A stretch of DNA of 64,000 bases from Umbelopsis ramanniana AG (taxonomy: Eukaryota > Mucoromycota > Umbelopsidomycetes > Umbelopsidales > Umbelopsidaceae), in assembly GCF_025399195.1 (NCBI RefSeq), contig NW_026252147.1, positions 62,001 to 126,000 of the forward strand. Reading direction: 5' to 3'. Position numbers and translations under genes: made by a program. Below are positions 59,037 through 64,000 of the stretch, piece after piece. Position 1 is the first letter of the stretch. Every line of letters starts with the position of its first letter. The notes under the pieces were generated by a model that saw only the letters and a program-made list of their open reading frames with translations, had not been told where the DNA came from and made no database searches.

Positions 59037-60684
59037 TCAAAACGACTCATTTACCTTAGCTTGCTTCTTGGGAGCGGGCTTGGTGTATGGAATGAAGGTG
59101 CGTCCATCCATGTATGGAACAAGTGGGGGAGGAACTTCGAAACCATCTTCACGTTGCCAGTTCTCAAGAACAGCGCACATAGCTCGCTCAGTGGCACACA
59201 AAGTGGAGTTGAGGCAGTGGACATACTTCTTTTCGCGATCACCCATCTTCTTAACGCCGCATCTAATTTCCAGACGACGGGATTGGTAGTCTGTGCAGTT
59301 CGAGCAGGAGACGAGTTCCTTGAATTCACCTTGGTATGGGAACCAGGCTTCCAAATCGTATTTCTTGGCAGCAGCGTTGTTGAGTGCACCAGAGACGATG
59401 GCTACAATACGGTACGACAAGCCGAGCGATTGATAGAATTCCTCAGAGTTAGTAATCATCTCATTGAACAGGTCCCAGGACTTCTCGGGATCAGCAATAA
59501 CGAACTGTTCAATCTTTTCGAATTGATGGACACGGAAGATACCCCAGGTGTCCTTGCCGTGAGCACCAGCTTCCTTTCGGAAACAGGTAGAGTAACCGGC
59601 ATATCTTTTTTGGTAGGTGATTTGTTAGTAAAATGGGTGAAAAACGTGCTACTTTGTGCATTCATTCACGGCACTCACTTGATGGGAAGTTGCTCAGAAG
59701 GCTTCTCAAACCATTCATTCATGTGGAAAGCAGAGATAGGCTGTTCAGATGTAGCAATGAGATACTTGTCCTCACCATCGCCAGAGACCTTAGTAACAGG
59801 GGTTAGACAAACTTTCAACGTTTAAATTTGGCATGATCATAGAACAATCCAATTACCTTGTAAAGCTCTTCGTCGAAATCAGAGAGCTGAGCAGTCTTTG
59901 CCATAACATCCTTGTTCATGAAGAAAGGAGTTTGAAGCTTCTTGTAGGCTCTCTTGCGGAGGAAGGAGAGACCGTAGTTGATCAAAGCGAGGTTGAGATC
60001 AACACCAGTTTCAGTCAAGAAGTAACCACGGTGACCAGCGACGTTGGCACCACGCTCTTGGTCGTAACCATCCAAGCGGGTCAATACTTCGTGATGCGAC
60101 AAGATGTTATCCTTCTTGACGGGCTCAACGTTCTGGTAGTTGAAAGTGCGGATGATCTCGTTGTTATCCTATGTTGTCAAACAGTGGTCAGATCAAAGCT
60201 CAGTTACAATAGATAGTGGAAGTGGGGGCCGCCTTACCTCATCCAAGGAAGTGGGAACGGAAGCGTGAACAATGTTACCAATAGTGCCGAGCTTGTTCTT
60301 CCAAACAACTTCGGCTTCCTTGGTCTTTGCAACCAACTCCTCCTTTGACTTGGTCAACTTGTCTTTGTTAGCGACCAATTCAGCAGGGTCTTCCTTAGCC
60401 TTGAACTTCTTGCCAATCTCCTTTTGAATTTCGTTGATTTGCTTATTTATTTGGTTGCTTTCGAATTGGACTATCAAACGTCAAAAGACATAAAAAGTTA
60501 GACAGCTTGTCATCTGTGGATGATGGGTCGTCCAGCAACGACGTGACTTACTAGTAGTCCATTCTTTGTACAGAGCGATAATTTCGTCGACAATTTCTAC
60601 ATTGGCTCCACGTCGACGTTGGGATTCTCTGATGATTTCAGGATTTCCGCCCTTCTCTTCTAACAGCAACTGAATGTCTAACAT
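59037..60684 (-). CDS. SES1: Seryl-tRNA synthetase, cytosolic
   Basis: Minus-strand exons 60552-60684, 60238-60470, 59857-60168, 59679-59788 and 59037-59604 encode 451 residues. The enzyme charges tRNA-Ser in the cytosol. The N-terminal tRNA-binding coiled-coil arm is at about residues 25-110 ([20 protein letters not shown]). Class II motif 2 is [20 protein letters not shown] with [14 protein letters not shown]. Motif 3 is [18 protein letters not shown]. The serine-specific [15 protein letters not shown] block is also present. The C-terminal tail is lysine-rich. It starts 143 bp from the divergent small coiled-coil gene and therefore shares its promoter region. Confidence 0.97.
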
Positions 60685-60827
60685 TGTTGAAGGGATTAAA
60701 GCTGTATGTTTTTAAACTACCAAAAAAAAAAAGGATAAATTTTATTTACGAAACTTGCTGGCAGTCTCACAGCTCGCTGCGCTGACTGTGACGGAGATTG
60801 ACTCACTTTGCTTTTCATGCCCACACC

Positions 60828-61307
60828 ATGTCATTCATATTTAGCCAACGTAGCAATGCAAACAAAACAACGTCAATGGACTACAATGCTATGACTCAGG
60901 ATTTAAGTAATATACCAGCGCACACGCACTATAATGAACTACGTACAAATTTACAGTCATTCCTCGATGACGAGAACTTAGTTGTGCCACACATTACAAA
61001 AGGTGAGCTATGAATTTATCTTCCACGAATTTGAAACAGACGTTGCTAAACATTTGCTGGAAAAGAATACACGGTGAAAGACAAGGATGTTACCGATATC
61101 ATGGAGCAAGTGCAAGCGGAGAGCCAAGCTACCAAGGAGCAGCGACAAGAGACCAGAGCAGTAGCTAATAAGTTGTTAATGACAATAGAAGAGCTGGATT
61201 TGATGCGACAGCCAGTACAAGAGGCTGCATCGCATATAAGTCAGATCCAGCAGGATGTCCTTGTCAGCTCAGATGCCTTGGAACAGACGAAATCGGGGAT
61301 GTTGTGA
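60828..61307 (+). CDS. Small coiled-coil protein, unknown family
   Basis: Exons 60828-61002 and 61066-61307 join in frame and encode 138 residues. An alternative internal start at 60876 (MDYNAM) would give about 122 residues. The first 45 residues are polar. From about residue 64 onward the chain is a long helix with coiled-coil heptads (DKDVTDIMEQVQAESQATKE, LLMTIEELDLMRQ). It has no membrane segment. Size and pattern are similar to small subunits of kinetochore or BLOC/BORC-type complexes, but no specific family is recognised. It is divergent from seryl-tRNA synthetase. Confidence 0.65.
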
Positions 61308-61381
61308 CGTGTAAATTTCATTAGGCCATTTGCCAAACAAATAGAAAAATCGCTTTTACGTTTTTATTATTCTCTTACAAA

Positions 61382-61949
61382 ATGTCTGATTACTCTAACT
61401 ATAACCTTGGCGGCGCCTCCGATCTTGTACGTTATATGAAGATCTCGAATAACTATCATAATGCAAGAGACGTAATTGACTTTTTTTCTTCCGATTTTAG
61501 AGCAGCAAGAAGCAAGAAGTCATGGACCAAGTCCGTGGTGAGCTCGCACTTGCCAATGCTCAAGAATTGATTAACGTAAGTATTCTCGCTTTGGAATGGT
61601 CTCTACGGAAGGCTTGAAAGGGCCTCAAAAACTCGAAAGGACAGAGAACATGGCCAGTAATTTAACACGGATACGTCGTTTCTTATAGAAAATCAACGAA
61701 AAGTGCTACTTGAAGTGCGTTCCCAAGCCCGGCTCTCGTTTGGACAGTGGTGAACAGGTAAAACCCAGTGAATGACTTGAACATGTCGATAGCGACCCAG
61801 TACCAACCATTTTGTTGTTCCGAACCTCTTAGGCTTGCTTGTCCAAGTGCATGGACCGCTATATGGAGGCTTGGAATGTCGTCTCTCGCTCATACGTTGC
61901 CAGAATTCAGCGCGAGTCACAGAACCAAGGCATGGCTGGAGGCTTGTAA
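61382..61949 (+). CDS. TIM13: Mitochondrial import inner-membrane translocase subunit Tim13
   Basis: Exons 61382-61426, 61501-61575, 61689-61757 and 61833-61949 encode 101 residues. The small Tim proteins are chaperones of the intermembrane space that escort hydrophobic precursors from the TOM complex to inner or outer membrane insertases; Tim13 pairs with Tim8. The twin CX3C motif is clear: CYLKC and CLSKC, separated by 15 residues. [28 protein letters not shown] and [16 protein letters not shown] match Tim13 rather than Tim9 or Tim10. Each exon has a length divisible by three, so the exons are modular. Confidence 0.95.
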
Positions 61950-62197
61950 ATTGGTTTGATGATTGCGCTGCGCTAGAATCTCGTAAGACACCTGCGATGA
62001 TTTCGTCAATGTCCAAAGGACAAATGCACATAAAAATATGAAAAACGACCCGCCATCAAATCCCATATAGAAATCACCAATAAAAAAAAAGCACCATCTA
62101 CAGTATTTACACAGTCTCTTTCATTTCTTTTGTTTTCATTTCCGGCGCAGGTAGGTTTTGTAATTCGACACTAAGCTATATGGAAAGGGGGTGAATG

Positions 62198-63852
62198 CTA
62201 TATTATGGGATGGCCCGTCGATTTGGACTCGCCAAGGTCGCTAGATTGACTTAGTAGGAAGTCGGTATTATTTGCTTGCTCTGCGACAATGCGAAAGAGA
62301 GACGCTGCTCCTCTATGACGTGAAAACTCGATGCAGAATGATTGTATTTCAATGAGAAAATCCGAAATGTTGATAACATTATTCCGTAACAATGATTGTA
62401 TAAACACCGATACCTAGAGATGGCACATTAGTAGACGCTTATACGTTGGCAAGAGGCAAAAAGATATTCATCTTACCAAGCGAACCTGGCGGCTCTGTAA
62501 GCTACGGTCATCGATAAGTTCGCAAGATCGAATGCAGTTTGATAAGTATATATGCAGAAACTCGTCAGGGACATAGGTACGATGAAGTCCAATCAAAAGA
62601 CGGTGCACAACTTCCATTGTGTTGGTGGTAATTTCGATGGTCAGTAACGTCTGAAGATAACTAGGATGAAATTATAAGGGTGATTTGGTCAGTTCAGGTC
62701 AATTAACTCCTCGGAAAGCTGGGGATCGGCAACTGACTCTGAAAACTCGGGCAAAGGAGCAAGAACTTCAAGTGCTTCAGTAGCGATCGTCTGGTTGTGC
62801 TCTATCAGGTCCGGAAGTCGATCGGCTGGCAGATGTTCGTTCATTTTTTCAACATCCAATTCCATCATCCGAAGCAAGTCCTGATAGCCACAATTAAAAC
62901 AGTGCTAAGTGAAGCCTTGCCATGACAAACATCTCTGCACTTACCTCCTGCTGCGCAATCGATAAAGGACTATCAAATGCTTCTTTCATCAGAGAAGTAT
63001 TGAATGTCGTAAATGTATGATCATCACTAGGGATAACTGTTGCACCAACTTGATTTTGTGATTTGATAATGGAGATACTTTCATTTTCCTGGTGACTGCT
63101 ACAAAGGGCATAAGTTACCTGTCATCACCCTCTTTGAGTGGAGTTGATCACAAATAACGTTGATATTTACCCATCGTCCGTCATCTTTTGCTCAATTGCT
63201 TGTAAGTTATGCAAACGGTCTCTCTCAATCGTTATAATAGGTATCAATTGGTGTGGGTTTCGAGCTAGTTCAAAAGCCGTGCGTGCCTGCATCTGAATTC
63301 GCCAAATCAAAGTTGCATACATTATTATCAGACGAAACGAACCCAAAAAAAATAAGGAGAAGCCAGAAAAAGATGATCAGTTAATAACCAAGGTGTTCAG
63401 CATACCTCACTAGCAGAGCCGCGTAGAATGCACTGTACAGCAAGTTTTTCAGGTGAGTCATCGTCGAGGGTATCCAAAAGCTCTAGAAAGAAGCTTAAAA
63501 ATGGATTTTGCTCCAACGTATCAGGTCCATACAGAATGCACAAGACGAAAAGAATGGCGAACCGACGCTGTAGTAACTTGAGTGTTAAATTGAGACAAGT
63601 AAGGAGTTTGCACTTGAGATCAGTTGTAAGGCAGCTGGTGATTAACATGAAGGTAGTACTTACAACTTCAGCCGTTGCAGGGTCAGAGATGGTGGAAGAT
63701 TGCTCCTCTTGGTTGTATAGCATATACAAGTGACAGGCAGCCGCAAACGTGTCCTGTCCGGGGAATGTGACGACAAAGGTCGAGGTGAGGTCACTTAATG
63801 TAGCATTAGCTCCCTGCAGTAGAATGCGCTCGACTGCTTGAGCATTGGCCAT
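62198..63852 (-). CDS. CNOT11: CCR4-NOT transcription complex subunit 11
   Basis: Minus-strand exons 63664-63852, 63406-63576, 63171-63292, 62945-63098, 62708-62880, 62477-62660 and 62198-62413 encode 402 residues. CNOT11 is an accessory subunit that, with CNOT10, docks on the N-terminus of the NOT1 scaffold of the main cytoplasmic deadenylase. The C-terminal domain is easily recognised: [20 protein letters not shown], then [11 protein letters not shown], the block [14 protein letters not shown] and [20 protein letters not shown]. The N-terminal helical half contains [20 protein letters not shown]. Intron 1 (63577-63663) is 87 nt, open in frame, and would insert 29 residues if kept. The intron 62661-62707 is only 47 nt. 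CNOT11 is not present in budding or fission yeast. Together with XRN1 at the other end of the window it belongs to cytoplasmic mRNA decay. Confidence 0.92.
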
Positions 63853-64000
63853 TTCCCTGCGCGGCGGGAGGTGAACAACGAGTTATGTTGAGTCGCGGGG
63901 ATTTCACTTTTTGGAATTTTGTCCTTTTTTTCCCCAACCCATTTTTTGTTTTTTATTACAAAAGCTAATGATCTACCTTGTGCGTAGCTATCAATGCACA

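Noticed and set aside
1-64000. Secondary-metabolite or defence-type gene cluster
   Set aside because: No polyketide synthase, NRPS, terpene synthase, P450 cluster or defence-system genes are present. The genes are housekeeping and regulatory with mixed orientation.
1-64000. tRNA and rRNA genes
   Set aside because: I looked for A/B-box-like sequences and conserved T-loop motifs by eye and found none. A covariance-model scan would be needed to exclude them.

Overview
This window is nuclear DNA of a filamentous fungus outside Ascomycota and Basidiomycota, most likely a member of Mucoromycota (Mucorales type). The gene set is fungal: alternative oxidase, an AreA-type GATA factor, Zn2Cys6 regulators, CDC24, SIP5 and YOS1. 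It also includes TMEM18 and CNOT11, which are missing from classical ascomycete yeasts but kept in early-diverging fungi and animals. Genes are compact and mostly separated by 100-800 bp. Nearly all have several short GT-AG introns (about 42-110 nt) with pyrimidine-rich 3' ends. No rRNA, tRNA, CRISPR array or intact transposon was recognised. All exon boundaries were placed by eye from splice signals, frame continuity and family similarity.

Layout, 1-20 kb: a glutamine/methionine-rich regulator truncated by the left edge; CIA2 (cytosolic Fe-S assembly); alternative oxidase; the 12-exon XRN1 exonuclease; a large Zn2Cys6 factor; a heme oxygenase with duplicated Cys-Pro motifs; an unassigned spliced gene on the minus strand (16.4-16.9 kb); a small secreted protein; a four-helix membrane protein; and a long coiled-coil protein sharing a 70-bp divergent promoter with the membrane protein.

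Layout, 20-42 kb: TMEM18; a PAK/STE20-like kinase; a mitochondrial PP2C of the pyruvate dehydrogenase phosphatase type; a second Zn2Cys6 factor; YOS1 (ER-Golgi traffic); glyoxalase I; a two-RRM hnRNP-like protein with unusually long introns; an F-box/UBP-zinc-finger/DUSP protein; mitochondrial release factor 1; and an AreA/NIT2-like GATA nitrogen regulator.

Layout, 42-64 kb: a regucalcin/gluconolactonase-like protein; a RhoGAP; SIP5; two unassigned nuclear or coiled-coil proteins; a CRAL-TRIO protein with a membrane tail; CDC24 (Rho GEF with CH, DH, PH and PB1 domains); a 2.5-kb stretch without a convincing gene; a 91-aa helical protein; seryl-tRNA synthetase; a small coiled-coil protein; TIM13; and CNOT11. 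The genes are not an operon or an obvious cluster. Loose themes are mRNA decay (XRN1, CNOT11), Rho/Cdc42 signalling (CDC24, RhoGAP, PAK-like kinase) and mitochondrial or heme/redox functions (AOX, heme oxygenase, PP2C, mtRF1, TIM13, CIA2).

The points most worth following are the 28-residue Cys-Pro repeat split by a 17-nt exon in heme oxygenase, the F-box/ZnF-UBP/DUSP architecture without a protease domain, several stop-free introns whose length is a multiple of three, and the minus-strand gene at 16.4-16.9 kb. I did not find a clearly new multi-gene system.
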